From NCBI RefSeq assembly GCF_028767185.1, contig NZ_JARACK010000003.1:62001-126000 (forward strand): a stretch of 64,000 nucleotides of DNA, written 5' to 3'. Numbering within the stretch: position 1 is the stretch's first letter; each line of letters starts with the position of its first letter. A program made the translations under genes and the position numbers. The notes beneath the pieces are model-generated. The model saw only the letters and a program-made list of their open reading frames with translations, was not told the DNA's origin and did no database searches. Shown piece by piece: positions 47,896 to 56,399 of this stretch. Source of the DNA: Mangrovimonas aestuarii. Lineage in GTDB: Bacteria > Bacteroidota > Bacteroidia > Flavobacteriales > Flavobacteriaceae.

Positions 47896-48066
47896 CTATT
47901 TAGAATCCCTGGAGTCGCTCAGTTCCTGTTCTAATTTTTTCACCCTATTTTTCCAAACATCTATACCAACTTTATTTCCATCTTTAGATATTGTTATACC
48001 TAACAAATAACCAAAAAAAGCTCCGAAGAGTCCAGTAAACAAAGGGATTATAATACACCAATTCAT
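47896..48066 (-). CDS. 56-residue glycine-zipper membrane peptide
   Basis: A small gene not long enough for usual ORF cut-offs. ATG at 48066 and TAG at 47896-47898. The helix NWCIIIPLFTGLFGAFFGYL has Gly spacing (GLFGAFFGYLLG) typical of helix-helix packing, and a charged helix follows (VWKNRVKKLEQELSD) that could form a coiled coil. It starts 13 bases after the OmpA stop and is followed by a terminator, so it is probably co-transcribed. The N-terminus resembles domains at the start of flavobacterial OmpA-type proteins as I recall them. The 47807-48010 frame on the other strand is a shadow of it. Confidence 0.7.
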   Translation of the reverse strand: MNWCIIIPLFTGLFGAFFGYLLGITISKDGNKVGIDVWKNRVKKLEQELSDSRDSK

Positions 48067-48079
48067 ATTAATCTTTAAC

Positions 48080-48985
48080 TTATTTATCGACTGTTATAAC
48101 CACACGGCTCTTTAAATTATATTCTTCAGCCTTATTTCCATTAGCTTCTGGTTCGTCCCATCCTCTTCTGCCTCCCACATTTACACTACTTTTTGGCAAA
48201 CCGTGAGCCACCAAAAATGTCTTAGCAAAATTGGCCAAGCTTCTTCCCAAAACCATATTATCTTCGTGATTTTCTATATCATATGAATATCCCACAATAT
48301 TACAACTAGCTTCTACATTCATACTCAAATACTTAAACAAACCCGAAATTTTCTCACGCTGTTCTACCGTAAGTTCAATAGTGCTCCCATCAGCTTTAAA
48401 GTACAAGATCAAAGGCTTAGCTTTAACCTTATCAAAGGTAGCTTTTAACTGTTCCTCCAAAACAGCATCCCTTTCAAAAACAACTAAAGACAAAGGACCT
48501 ATACAAATCTTATTATACATTTGTAACGAATCCCGCTGCTCTTCTGCAACATCTATTTGGTTAGACGGCACCCCGTAGGAAACCAAAAAGTTTCTCACCT
48601 GAAAGGCTCTTGCAAGCCCAAGACTTGATAAAGCAGAAGTATTTGTTTCATTTTTACCGTAAAAACCTGTTACCTTGACCATTCTAGAAGGCGATCTCTT
48701 CAAATAAGCCCCTAAGGAATCAACTCCAATAATTACACTCTTTTCCAAAGGTTTCATAATTTTATAATCGGAGACATAAAACATGAGATTGTCTTTACAA
48801 TGGTATTCAAACAGGTCATCCTGATCGGTAATTGAAAAGGGATAAACTGGAAGTTCGCCTATTTTATTGTTCTTTTGGTTCTCGAAAGCAGAAAGATTAT
48901 TCTTACAGCAGATTGACCAATTTAAGGCCACACCAATCCCCGTAACGACAACAATACAGAAAAGATAAAACAACTTAACCTTCAT
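48080..48985 (-). CDS. OmpA-family envelope protein
   Basis: With the start at 48985 (MKVKLFYLFCIVVVTGIGVA) it has 301 residues; a longer frame begins at 49006. An N-terminal membrane anchor (about 5-22) is followed by CC in SICCKNN. Two OmpA-like regions are seen: MKPLEKSVIIGVDSLGAYLK with GLARAFQVRNFLVSYGVPSNQI, and the C-terminal ILYFKADGSTIELT with LGRSLANFAKTFLVAHGLPKSSV and SRVVITV. The second is the peptidoglycan-binding fold; the first is degenerate. The small membrane peptide follows, so the pair may act together at the cell envelope. Confidence 0.82.
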   Translation of the reverse strand: MKVKLFYLFCIVVVTGIGVALNWSICCKNNLSAFENQKNNKIGELPVYPFSITDQDDLFEYHCKDNLMFYVSDYKIMKPLEKSVIIGVDSLGAYLKRSPSRMVKVTGFYGKNETNTSALSSLGLARAFQVRNFLVSYGVPSNQIDVAEEQRDSLQMYNKICIGPLSLVVFERDAVLEEQLKATFDKVKAKPLILYFKADGSTIELTVEQREKISGLFKYLSMNVEASCNIVGYSYDIENHEDNMVLGRSLANFAKTFLVAHGLPKSSVNVGGRRGWDEPEANGNKAEEYNLKSRVVITVDK

Positions 48986-49136
48986 AACAAACCAAAAAAT
49001 AGACATTTAATATATTAAATATCAATAGAATAACCCCAAAAAGCAGATAATAATCGACAAAACACATGATTTCAAAATCATTGTCTTTCAGTCAACAAAG
49101 GCCTTACCCACAATCAACGTAAAACTCAATAAAAAC

Positions 49137-49170
49137 AAAAAGCACTTTGAGGTGTTTCAAAGTGCTTTTT
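49137..49170. terminator. Perfect 14-bp terminator in a divergent intergenic region
   Basis: AAAAAGCACTTTGA (49137-49150) and TCAAAGTGCTTTTT (49157-49170) pair perfectly with a 6-base loop. Neither flanking gene runs towards it. Confidence 0.85.
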
Positions 49171-49450
49171 AAAGACTAACTCGTTATTACTATTTATTTT
49201 ATTTAAAATCAATAAAAGGTAAAACGAGTTAGCCGCCATCGGCTTTACAGCCACTACTTACGACAGCCAGTTTTAATGGGCCGCAAGAATTCACAAGCAA
49301 GGTTCTTCTTAAAAATTTCATCATTGAATAATTTTCAATTATCAAATCCTCAAAACCAGAAGGGTTAGGTTCTTTCACAAACTATAAATAATTACACACA
49401 ACCTGTTCACGACACCTTCATAACCCTACAGTTACAAAATAGATGCGTTG
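49137..49450 (-). ncRNA. Candidate small RNA or attenuated leader
   Basis: Read leftward, the region gives a possible hairpin (stem CTAACTCGTT/AACGAGTTAG, AU-rich loop), a GGCT/AGCC hairpin, and then the intrinsic terminator. The end at 49137 is set by the terminator; the 5' end is unknown and drawn loosely. Family unrecognised. A leader of the OmpA-like operon with attenuation is the main alternative. Confidence 0.3.
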
Positions 49451-49535
49451 TAGTAAAAAAGGTTGCGTGTTAAAAATTGTGTGCTCATAAAAGAAGTATT
49501 ATTTTAGCGTGAAATCTATTAAGATAACAATGGAA

Positions 49536-50546
49536 ATGAGCAAAGAAAAAGAAGCAAAACTAAAAGCACTCCAACTTACACTGGACAAGCTAGATAAAGC
49601 CTACGGAAAAGGAACAGTAATGAAAATGAGCGACGCTGCCATTCAAGATGTGGAAGCGATTTCCTCTGGGTCACTAGGCCTTGATTTGGCTTTAGGTGTA
49701 GGCGGGTATCCACGCGGTCGTGTCATCGAAATATATGGACCTGAATCTTCAGGTAAAACAACACTAACCCTTCACGCTATTGCTGAAGCACAAAAATCTG
49801 GTGGTATTGCTGCCTTTATAGATGCAGAGCACGCCTTCGACAGGTTTTATGCTAAAAAATTGGGCGTTGACATAGACAACTTAATTATTTCACAACCAGA
49901 TCATGGAGAACAGGCCTTAGAAATTGCCGATAACTTGGTTCGCTCTGGAGCAATAGATATAATTGTAGTTGATTCTGTTGCTGCATTGACCCCAAAAAGT
50001 GAAATAGAAGGAGAAATGGGGGATTCTAAAATGGGACTTCAAGCCCGTTTAATGTCTCAAGCCCTACGTAAACTTACAGCCTCAATAAGCAAGACTAACT
50101 GTACGATGATTTTCATTAACCAATTACGTGAAAAAATCGGTGTGATGTTTGGAAATCCAGAAACTACAACTGGTGGAAACGCACTTAAGTTCTATGCCTC
50201 TGTGAGACTGGATATAAGACGTTCTACCCAGATTAAAGACAGTGCTGGTGAGGTTGCCGGAAACAAAACAAGAGTTAAGGTTGTTAAGAACAAAGTAGCA
50301 CCACCATTTAAAACCGCTGAGTTTGATATCATGTATGGCGAGGGTGTTTCAAAAGTAGGAGAAGTTCTCGATATTGCCGTAGAAAGCGATATCATCAAGA
50401 AAAGTGGCTCTTGGTTTAGTTATCAAGACACTAAACTAGGCCAAGGTAGAGATGCTGTAAAAGCCATTATTAAAGACAATCCAGAGTTGATGGAGGAATT
50501 GGAGGTTAAAATAAAAGAAGTTATTGCCGCTGCCTCAGAGTCTTAA
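49536..50546 (+). CDS. recA: Recombinase RecA
   Basis: A 336-residue DNA-strand exchange ATPase. Walker A GPESSGKT is at 68-75, and Walker B lies in [10 protein letters not shown]. The loop L2 region reads [26 protein letters not shown]. The start at 49536 ([19 protein letters not shown]) matches the usual flavobacterial N-terminus; a GTG frame from 49509 adds 9 residues and is less likely. A terminator follows. recX and recO are elsewhere in the window, so the recombination genes are dispersed. Confidence 0.95.
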   Translation: MSKEKEAKLKALQLTLDKLDKAYGKGTVMKMSDAAIQDVEAISSGSLGLDLALGVGGYPRGRVIEIYGPESSGKTTLTLHAIAEAQKSGGIAAFIDAEHAFDRFYAKKLGVDIDNLIISQPDHGEQALEIADNLVRSGAIDIIVVDSVAALTPKSEIEGEMGDSKMGLQARLMSQALRKLTASISKTNCTMIFINQLREKIGVMFGNPETTTGGNALKFYASVRLDIRRSTQIKDSAGEVAGNKTRVKVVKNKVAPPFKTAEFDIMYGEGVSKVGEVLDIAVESDIIKKSGSWFSYQDTKLGQGRDAVKAIIKDNPELMEELEVKIKEVIAAASES

Positions 50547-50569
50547 TTCCCTTCTTATAATTATATAAT

Positions 50570-50600
50570 AAAATCCCGGACATTTTCCGGGATTTTTTTT
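50570..50600 (+). terminator. Terminator after recA
   Basis: AAAATCCCGGA (50570-50580) pairs with TCCGGGATTTT (50586-50596), 5-base loop, then a long T-run. Confidence 0.9.
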
Positions 50601-50666
50601 TGGCCAACGCAACCATTTCCGCAAACAAACATCTAACTACTAAACAATAAAATTATTAATTTAGTA

Positions 50667-51083
50667 ATGAAGCAATTACTGTTTTTAAGTGTATTGGCAT
50701 TAATGATTTCATCCTGCAGTCTTGACGATGATAATAATTACAATGATTATTACTACGAATTCATCCCAATAGAAAATGCAGAAGTTCCTGAGTCGTTCCA
50801 GTTAGGTGAAACCTACACGATTACGGTAGAGTATTTCAGACCAACAACCTGCCACTATTTTAGTGAATTCTATTTTGAAAAATCTGAAAACGAACGCACT
50901 ATTGCAGTAGTGAATTGGGTTGAAGTTCGGGATAACTGTCAAAATCTGGAAAACGACCTAGAGGAAAAATCTTTTAATTTTATAGTCACTCAAACGGGAA
51001 CGTATATTTTTAAATTCTGGCAGGGTGTAGATGAAAATGATGTTGACCAATATTTAACTTATGAAATACCGGTAACAGAATAG
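50667..51083 (+). CDS. Small lipoprotein of unknown function
   Basis: A 138-residue protein with lipoprotein signal KQLLFLSVLALMISSC (C17 lipidated), then an acidic Asp/Asn/Tyr-rich linker (SLDDDNNYNDYYYEF). The body is sheet-rich with C-containing strands (PTTCHYFSEFYFEK, NWVEVRDNCQNL) and ends FKFWQGVDENDVDQ. I do not recognise the family. It is 24 bases upstream of the ECF sigma gene, on the same strand. Confidence 0.72.
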   Translation: MKQLLFLSVLALMISSCSLDDDNNYNDYYYEFIPIENAEVPESFQLGETYTITVEYFRPTTCHYFSEFYFEKSENERTIAVVNWVEVRDNCQNLENDLEEKSFNFIVTQTGTYIFKFWQGVDENDVDQYLTYEIPVTE

Positions 51084-51107
51084 ATTTTTAACAAACAAAA
51101 CAACCAT

Positions 51108-51659
51108 TTGACCTTAGAACAACTGATAAAGCAATGCCAGCGTAATAACACTAATGCGCAAAGCGAACTTTACAAGCTCTTTTCGGGCAAGTTGTTTTCT
51201 GTTTGTCTAAAATACTCACGCAATTACTCAGAGGCTGAAGACAACCTCCAGGATGCTTTTTTAACTATTTTCAATAAAATATCTCAATATAAACATAAAG
51301 GTTCCTTTGAAGGCTGGATGAAAAAAATCGTCATCAACACAGCATTACAGCGCTACAGAGAAAAAGGAGTGTTTAGTTTGGTTCATGAAGAAATAGAAGA
51401 TACAGAAGTTACACTCTCCATTGAGGAAGAAAGCTTATCCTTAGATTACTTACTGGGGCTAATCCAACAGCTTCCCGACCGTTACAGGCTAGTATTCAAC
51501 CTCTATGTACTTGACGACTATTCACATAAGGAAATATCAAGAATGCTAGAAATAAGTACAGGTACTTCAAAATCCAATTTGGCAAGAGCAAGATATATAC
51601 TTAAGGAAAAAATAGAGCAGGATAAGGTAAAACGATTAAGCAAGCTATATAATGAATGA
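51108..51659 (+). CDS. ECF-type RNA polymerase sigma factor
   Basis: A 183-residue regulator. Region 2 (about 15-85): YKLFSGKLFSVCLKYSRNYSEAEDNLQDAFLTIF, then GSFEGWMKKIVINTALQRYRE. Region 4 (about 120-175): LPDRYRLVFNLYVLDDYSHKEISRMLEISTGTSKSNLARAR, the -35 recognising helix-turn-helix. The start codon is TTG at 51108. The gene after it starts 8 bases before its stop, giving a coupled sigma/partner pair. Confidence 0.9.
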   Translation: MTLEQLIKQCQRNNTNAQSELYKLFSGKLFSVCLKYSRNYSEAEDNLQDAFLTIFNKISQYKHKGSFEGWMKKIVINTALQRYREKGVFSLVHEEIEDTEVTLSIEEESLSLDYLLGLIQQLPDRYRLVFNLYVLDDYSHKEISRMLEISTGTSKSNLARARYILKEKIEQDKVKRLSKLYNE

Positions 51660-52974
51660 CAAGAAACATATAGATCGCCTGTTTAAGGAACAATTTAAAA
51701 ACTTTGAAGCTAAACCAAGTGACAAAGTTTGGGACAACATCCAAAAAGAACTAGGCAACGATAAAAGAAAAAAACGTATTGTCCCAATTTGGTGGCGCTA
51801 TGCAGGTGTAGCAGCTTTATTGCTCTTATCCCTCATTATTGGGAGCAGATTCTCCTTTAACAGTGTTGAAAACAATCCCACTATAGTTAATTCGCAGGAA
51901 GAGCAAATTAATCCATCTATAAAACAAAAAGAAGATTCAAAGATTGATTTTAAAGAGAGACAAACTCATTCACAACCCGAACCTATAAACTCGGTGCTAA
52001 ACCAAATAAAATCAGACCCTCATAAAAACTCAGGTTTTAACCAAAATAATGCTCTTGCATCAACAAAAATCAATAAAAGCGAAAAAAACACAGCAGAAAA
52101 CCAACTACCAAATTTAATCTCAACATCATATTTAACCACACATCCTTTTTCATTTAACAGTCCGCTTCCTAACTCAAATTTAACCATAGAAAATACTGAA
52201 ACAGAAGAATTGACAATCGAGGAAGCTATTGCCCAAACTGATAATACAATAAAAGAGTCCAAAGATTATCTCCGCTGGCAAGTATCGCCAAATGTAGCTC
52301 CTGTTTACTTCAACACCTTAGGTAAAGGGTCTTCAATCGACCCTCAGTTCAATGAAAATAAAAAACAAGGCGATGTTAACATGAGCTATGGTTTTAAAGC
52401 AAGCTACTCCATAACTGATAAATTGAGCATTCGCTCAGGAATAAACAATGTAGCTCTAGGCTACAATACTACAAACGTTTATGTGTACGATGCACTAAGT
52501 CGATCCCCTCAAAGTCAAGAATTACAAAATGTTTCAACAAGCAGAGATCAGGTATCAGTGACAAGCTCTAGTTCGTTTGCTTCGAATGAAGCTACAGCCT
52601 TTAAGGAAGAGGTTCAAGGAAGTATTGACCAGCAAATGGGCTTTTTGGAAATACCTTTAGAATTGGAGTATAAGTTAAGTGAAAGAAGATTAGGGGTAAA
52701 TCTTATAGGTGGATTTAGCTCATTATTCTTAAACAAAAACTCCATTTATACAGAAGTTAGTGGTTCTCGTGACTATTTGGGGGAAGCTAATAATATTAAC
52801 CAAACTAGTTATAGTGCAAATTTAGGTTTAGGATTGGATTACAAGTTCAGCAAACGATTTAAATTAAATCTAGAACCTACTTTTAAATATCAATTAAACA
52901 CTTTTAAAAACACCTCTGGAGATTTTAAACCTTACTTTTTAGGGGTGTATACAGGCTTTAGTTTTAAGTTTTAG
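51652..52974 (+). CDS. Sigma-linked membrane protein with C-terminal barrel-like domain
   Basis: A 440-residue protein. The first 45 residues (HIDRLFKEQFKNFEAKPSDKVWDNIQKEL) are charged and cytoplasmic. A membrane helix (about 48-66, YAGVAALLLLSLIIG) follows, then a long polar linker (about 75-205), and a C-terminal part of about 220 residues rich in beta strands (YGFKASYSITDKLSIRSGINNVALGY, YLGVYTGFSFKF). The position after an ECF sigma gene with an 8-base overlap suggests an anti-sigma role. The barrel-like end is unusual for an anti-sigma factor. Confidence 0.8.
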   Translation: MNDKKHIDRLFKEQFKNFEAKPSDKVWDNIQKELGNDKRKKRIVPIWWRYAGVAALLLLSLIIGSRFSFNSVENNPTIVNSQEEQINPSIKQKEDSKIDFKERQTHSQPEPINSVLNQIKSDPHKNSGFNQNNALASTKINKSEKNTAENQLPNLISTSYLTTHPFSFNSPLPNSNLTIENTETEELTIEEAIAQTDNTIKESKDYLRWQVSPNVAPVYFNTLGKGSSIDPQFNENKKQGDVNMSYGFKASYSITDKLSIRSGINNVALGYNTTNVYVYDALSRSPQSQELQNVSTSRDQVSVTSSSSFASNEATAFKEEVQGSIDQQMGFLEIPLELEYKLSERRLGVNLIGGFSSLFLNKNSIYTEVSGSRDYLGEANNINQTSYSANLGLGLDYKFSKRFKLNLEPTFKYQLNTFKNTSGDFKPYFLGVYTGFSFKF

Positions 52975-53018
52975 TTAGATGGTTTCCCCATTTACTGTGC
53001 CTTGGGGAGCAATGATGA

Positions 53019-53789
53019 TTAAGGCCGCTCTAATTGAGCGGCTTTAGTTTTACCATTAAATACAATCAATTGATCATAAATAACTTCCCAAGCCTGCACA
53101 TTAAGTGCTTTGGTATCAGCAACGGTTAATGTATTGGTCTGAAGAAAACGATGTATTTTAACCCGCATGAGCCCAGGACTTCCACTAAAAAAGTTATATG
53201 AAAAACGCTTTTTATTGTCTGCAAAGGTTAAAGGAGCAACCGGTATTTTATGATTAATGGCTAACCTAAATGCACCATCTTTGAAATCATCTAAGAATAT
53301 TTCTTCATCTGGAACACCTCCCTCTGGAAAAATACAAACACTTAAACCTTGTTTTAATCGTCGTTGTGCTCTTAAAAAAACGGCTTTTCTACTTTCGGTA
53401 CTGGATCTATCCACTAAAATACAGGTGCGCTTATAGAAAAAACCAAACAAAGGAATTTTAGCCAATTCCTTCTTACCTACAAAAACAAAAGGATTTTTTA
53501 CACTTACCAACATCAGCATAATATCGGTCATAGAAGTATGGTTTGCGATAAACATATAGCTGCTATCTTTTTCGGGGGATTCTTCCTTTTCAATCTTCCA
53601 AACAAATCCCATACCTAAAAGCACTGTTTTCGCCCAAAGCCTAGCCAATCTAAAAAAGAGAGAATACCATTCATCCCGCATTATAGATACAAGTAAGAAA
53701 GGAAACAATACGATTATGGTAATACCCATTAATAGATAAAACCATATGCGCCATAATATGTAAAAAACTTTCTTGAACGGATTACTCAT
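53019..53789 (-). CDS. plsC: 1-acyl-sn-glycerol-3-phosphate acyltransferase
   Basis: A 256-residue membrane-bound enzyme that acylates lysophosphatidic acid. Membrane helix at about 10-34; the HX4D motif is HTSMTD (H84, D89), and the second motif is FPEGGVPDEE. A TACATTTG box ends 5 bases before the start, so a very short or absent leader is likely. Its 3' end overlaps a hairpin (53024-53042) that belongs to the convergent gene before it. Confidence 0.92.
   Translation of the reverse strand: MSNPFKKVFYILWRIWFYLLMGITIIVLFPFLLVSIMRDEWYSLFFRLARLWAKTVLLGMGFVWKIEKEESPEKDSSYMFIANHTSMTDIMLMLVSVKNPFVFVGKKELAKIPLFGFFYKRTCILVDRSSTESRKAVFLRAQRRLKQGLSVCIFPEGGVPDEEIFLDDFKDGAFRLAINHKIPVAPLTFADNKKRFSYNFFSGSPGLMRVKIHRFLQTNTLTVADTKALNVQAWEVIYDQLIVFNGKTKAAQLERP
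53024..53042 (+). terminator. Terminator hairpin after the sigma-linked gene
   Basis: GCCGCTC (53024-53030), loop TAATT and GAGCGGC (53036-53042), then TTTAGTTTT. It lies inside the 3' end of plsC read from the other strand. Confidence 0.6.
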
Positions 53790-54233
53790 GTGAGCAAATG
53801 TATCAAAAAATACTTAACGCATTTTATCTAATCCCCCCTTATAAATGGTAAAAACCATTAGAAGGCAACCTAATAAATCTTGTCGTAATTAAAAAAAGGA
53901 GATTTTTCTTAATGGAAACTCCCGTCTAGAAATAATTTTAGCTCAATAAATGATTTAACATTCTATCTCTATTAATCACAAACAAGAAACGGAAAAAGAT
54001 ATCGTTTGTAAATAGCCCATACTGCTATACTATAAACAATTAAAATCACATTAGCGAACACTTACTTGTCCAATAAACTAAGGCTTAGACCGACTCTAAG
54101 CGGGTCACTTCAGAGAGTTACCAGTATATAATTTTATCATTTTAGTGTTAAATAGAATAAGCTGCAAGACTTTACTTTCCCATTTGTTTAAGAAACATAA
54201 ATAATTTCCGTTTTTTTGTAAAAAATTAATATT
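53790..54233. other. Intergenic region between plsC and trpS
   Basis: 444 bases. A short hairpin CTTAGA/TCTAAG lies at about 54083-54099. No long frame and no T-box or Trp-codon leader recognised. Except for the plsC box at 53795-53802, I see nothing I can interpret. Confidence 0.35.
53795..53802 (-). promoter_or_regulatory. -7 box TACATTTG for plsC
   Basis: Minus-strand TAnnTTTG match, only 5 bases before the ATG at 53789, an arrangement like that of the DUF3109 gene. Confidence 0.45.
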
Positions 54234-55202
54234 ATGGCAAGGATACTAACAGGAATCCAGAGTACCGGCACCCCTCATTTAGGGAATATTCTAGGAGCCA
54301 TTATGCCGGCTATCGAGCTCTCTAAAACTTCGGAAAACGAATCGTTTTTGTTCATTGCAGACATGCACTCTTTAACACAGATTAAAGATGCTGCCACACT
54401 GCGCCAAAACACCTATAGCGTTGCCGCAACATGGCTTGCCTTTGGACTGGATATTGACAAAGTGGTATTCTACAGACAAAGCGACGTTCCCCAAACCACA
54501 GAGCTTACCTGGTACCTAAGCTGTTTTTTTCCATACCAAAGACTTACACTGGCACACAGTTTTAAAGACAAAGCCGACAGATTAAGTGATGTTAATGCAG
54601 GATTGTTTACCTACCCAATGCTAATGGCTGCAGACATTTTAATGTACGACGCAGAAATTATCCCTGTAGGTAAAGACCAATTACAACATATTGAAATGAC
54701 AAGAGATGTCGCCTCTCGTTTTCACAATTTAATGGGTGAAGCTTTTGTTATTCCTGAAGGACGTGTTCAAGAAAACACTATGCTTATTCCCGGTACTGAC
54801 GGTGAAAAAATGAGTAAGAGCAAGGGCAACATTATAGACATTTTCTTACCAGACAAAAAACTGCGCAAGCAAATAATGTCTATCCAAACAGATAGTACAC
54901 CTTTAGAGGACCCAAAAGACTGGAGCACCTGCAATCTGTTTGCTATCTATAAGCTCTTAGCATCAGATGAACAAACTCAAACAATGAAAGCCAATTACGA
55001 AAATGGTGGCTACGGTTACGGACATGCAAAGCAAGCTCTTTATGAATTGATCTTAGAACAATTTGCCGATCAACGTGAAAAGTACCATTATTACATGGAA
55101 AATCTAGAAGAGCTTGATAAATCTCTAGCTATAGGTGCTAAAAAAGCTCATAATGTAGCTGATTCTGTTTTAAAACGTGTTAGGGAAAAAGTGGGATATT
55201 AA
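54234..55202 (+). CDS. trpS: Tryptophanyl-tRNA synthetase
   Basis: A 322-residue class I synthetase that charges tRNA(Trp). The HIGH-like motif is in STGTPHLGNILG (about 10-21) and KMSKS is in GEKMSKSKGNIID. YPMLMAADILMYDAEIIPVGKDQ binds tryptophan. The length is normal. It overlaps the dprA 3' end by 4 bases, convergent. Confidence 0.95.
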   Translation: MARILTGIQSTGTPHLGNILGAIMPAIELSKTSENESFLFIADMHSLTQIKDAATLRQNTYSVAATWLAFGLDIDKVVFYRQSDVPQTTELTWYLSCFFPYQRLTLAHSFKDKADRLSDVNAGLFTYPMLMAADILMYDAEIIPVGKDQLQHIEMTRDVASRFHNLMGEAFVIPEGRVQENTMLIPGTDGEKMSKSKGNIIDIFLPDKKLRKQIMSIQTDSTPLEDPKDWSTCNLFAIYKLLASDEQTQTMKANYENGGYGYGHAKQALYELILEQFADQREKYHYYMENLEELDKSLAIGAKKAHNVADSVLKRVREKVGY

Positions 55203-56299
55203 ATTATTTCGAACCATTTTCCCGGAAGAGGTCTCACAACTCCTTTTAACTCCATATTCAGCAATATGCCTGCAACCTTAAATGTGGGCATATTGCAGTT
55301 TAGGGCTATTCCATCCAACAATTCCCTTCCGTTACTTTTCAAAAAATGATAAACGGTTTTCTCTTCGTTTTCCAATTCAACAAAGAGTTGTTTTTGTATT
55401 GGTTTACCTTCTGTTTCCAACTCCCAATTCAACATATAAGGAATATCTAAAGGAGTGGTCAACATATGCGCCTGTTGGTGCTTTATAAGGTTGTTGCACC
55501 CTGAGCTTTGGCTATCGGTCACCCTACCAGGAACTGCAAACACTTCACGGTTATAAGAGTTAGCAATATCTGCGGTCACCAAACTACCTCCTTTCTCCGC
55601 CGACTCTATTACAATAGTCGCTTGGCTCAATCCTGCAATAATTCTGTTTCGTTTTAAAAAATTCTCCCGATCCGGATTGGCTGTACTCCAAAAATCGGTC
55701 ATAAAACCACCGTTTTCTTCAACTCTGGAAACATAGCGTTTATGCGGTTTTGGATATATCTGATTAAGTCCATGGGCTAAGCAACCAATGGTTTGCAGCC
55801 CATTATCAATAGCTGCTTTTTGGGCCGTAATATCGGTACCATAAGCAAAACCAGAAACAACAATAGGATTGTAGGGGGCTAAAGTTTCAACCAACTCCTC
55901 ACAAAAAGACTTACCATTCACAGTAATCTGACGTGTACCTACTATACTGATTATTGGTTTGTGCTTGATATCGATATTCCCTGTTCCAAACAATAACACC
56001 GGACCATCAATACAATGTTTTAAATTTTCGGGATAGTCGTTATCGGTAAAATACCAGTATTGAATATTATTATCTTTTATAAATCGTAATTCATCTTCAG
56101 CCGAAGAAAAATCAACATGCTTAAGGTATTGGGCTATCACTGTTCCTACGCCATCAATTTTGGCCAAAGTATGAGGTTTTTCATCTAACACAGACTTTGC
56201 ACTTCCGCAGGCAGCAATGAGTTTTTTGGCTGTTGTGTCACCAATTTTTCGTACTTGCTGCAAGGCTAAAATTGCGATTAAATCGCTATCGTTGATCAT
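55199..56299 (-). CDS. dprA: DNA processing protein DprA
   Basis: A 366-residue protein that loads RecA on incoming single strands during transformation. The Rossmann-like fold domain is (about 105-275): GTRQITVNGKSFCEELVETL, VVSGFAYGTDITAQKAAIDNG, and ESAEKGGSLVTADIANSYNREVFAVPG. The N-terminal part resembles a helix-hairpin-helix region (DTTAKKLIAACGSAKSVL, KIDGVGTVIAQYL). The C-terminal winged helix (about 305-366) ends RPLPGKWFEII. This points to natural competence potential. Confidence 0.93.
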   Translation of the reverse strand: MINDSDLIAILALQQVRKIGDTTAKKLIAACGSAKSVLDEKPHTLAKIDGVGTVIAQYLKHVDFSSAEDELRFIKDNNIQYWYFTDNDYPENLKHCIDGPVLLFGTGNIDIKHKPIISIVGTRQITVNGKSFCEELVETLAPYNPIVVSGFAYGTDITAQKAAIDNGLQTIGCLAHGLNQIYPKPHKRYVSRVEENGGFMTDFWSTANPDRENFLKRNRIIAGLSQATIVIESAEKGGSLVTADIANSYNREVFAVPGRVTDSQSSGCNNLIKHQQAHMLTTPLDIPYMLNWELETEGKPIQKQLFVELENEEKTVYHFLKSNGRELLDGIALNCNMPTFKVAGILLNMELKGVVRPLPGKWFEII

Positions 56300-56399
56300 A
56301 TAACTCTGTTTTTCAGATACAATTAAGTAAATTTTACGCTGTTAATAAATAGTTAACAAGATATTTTATCCCAATTCAAAAATTTCTAAATTTGTTTTT

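Larger units (their letters stand above)
49007..49535. other. Structured divergent region upstream of recA
   Basis: About 530 bases between ompA-like and recA genes. It contains the terminator at 49137-49170, a 10-bp inverted pair CTAACTCGTT (49176-49185) and AACGAGTTAG (49223-49232), a short hairpin AGCCG/CGGCT (49231-49244), and the near-inverted pair ACACAACCT (about 49396) and AGGTTGCGTGT (about 49460). No frame of notable length. See the ncRNA candidate. Confidence 0.55.

Noticed and set aside
47807-48010. 67-codon rightward frame
   Set aside because: It is on the opposite strand to the 56-residue membrane peptide and crosses a bidirectional terminator; the leftward frame is far more protein-like.
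49509-49535. GTG start for RecA
   Set aside because: The usual RecA N-terminus begins at the ATG at 49536.
54060-54233. T-box or Trp attenuator before trpS
   Set aside because: No T-box motif, no Trp-rich leader peptide and no terminator/antiterminator pair were found; only a 6-bp hairpin.
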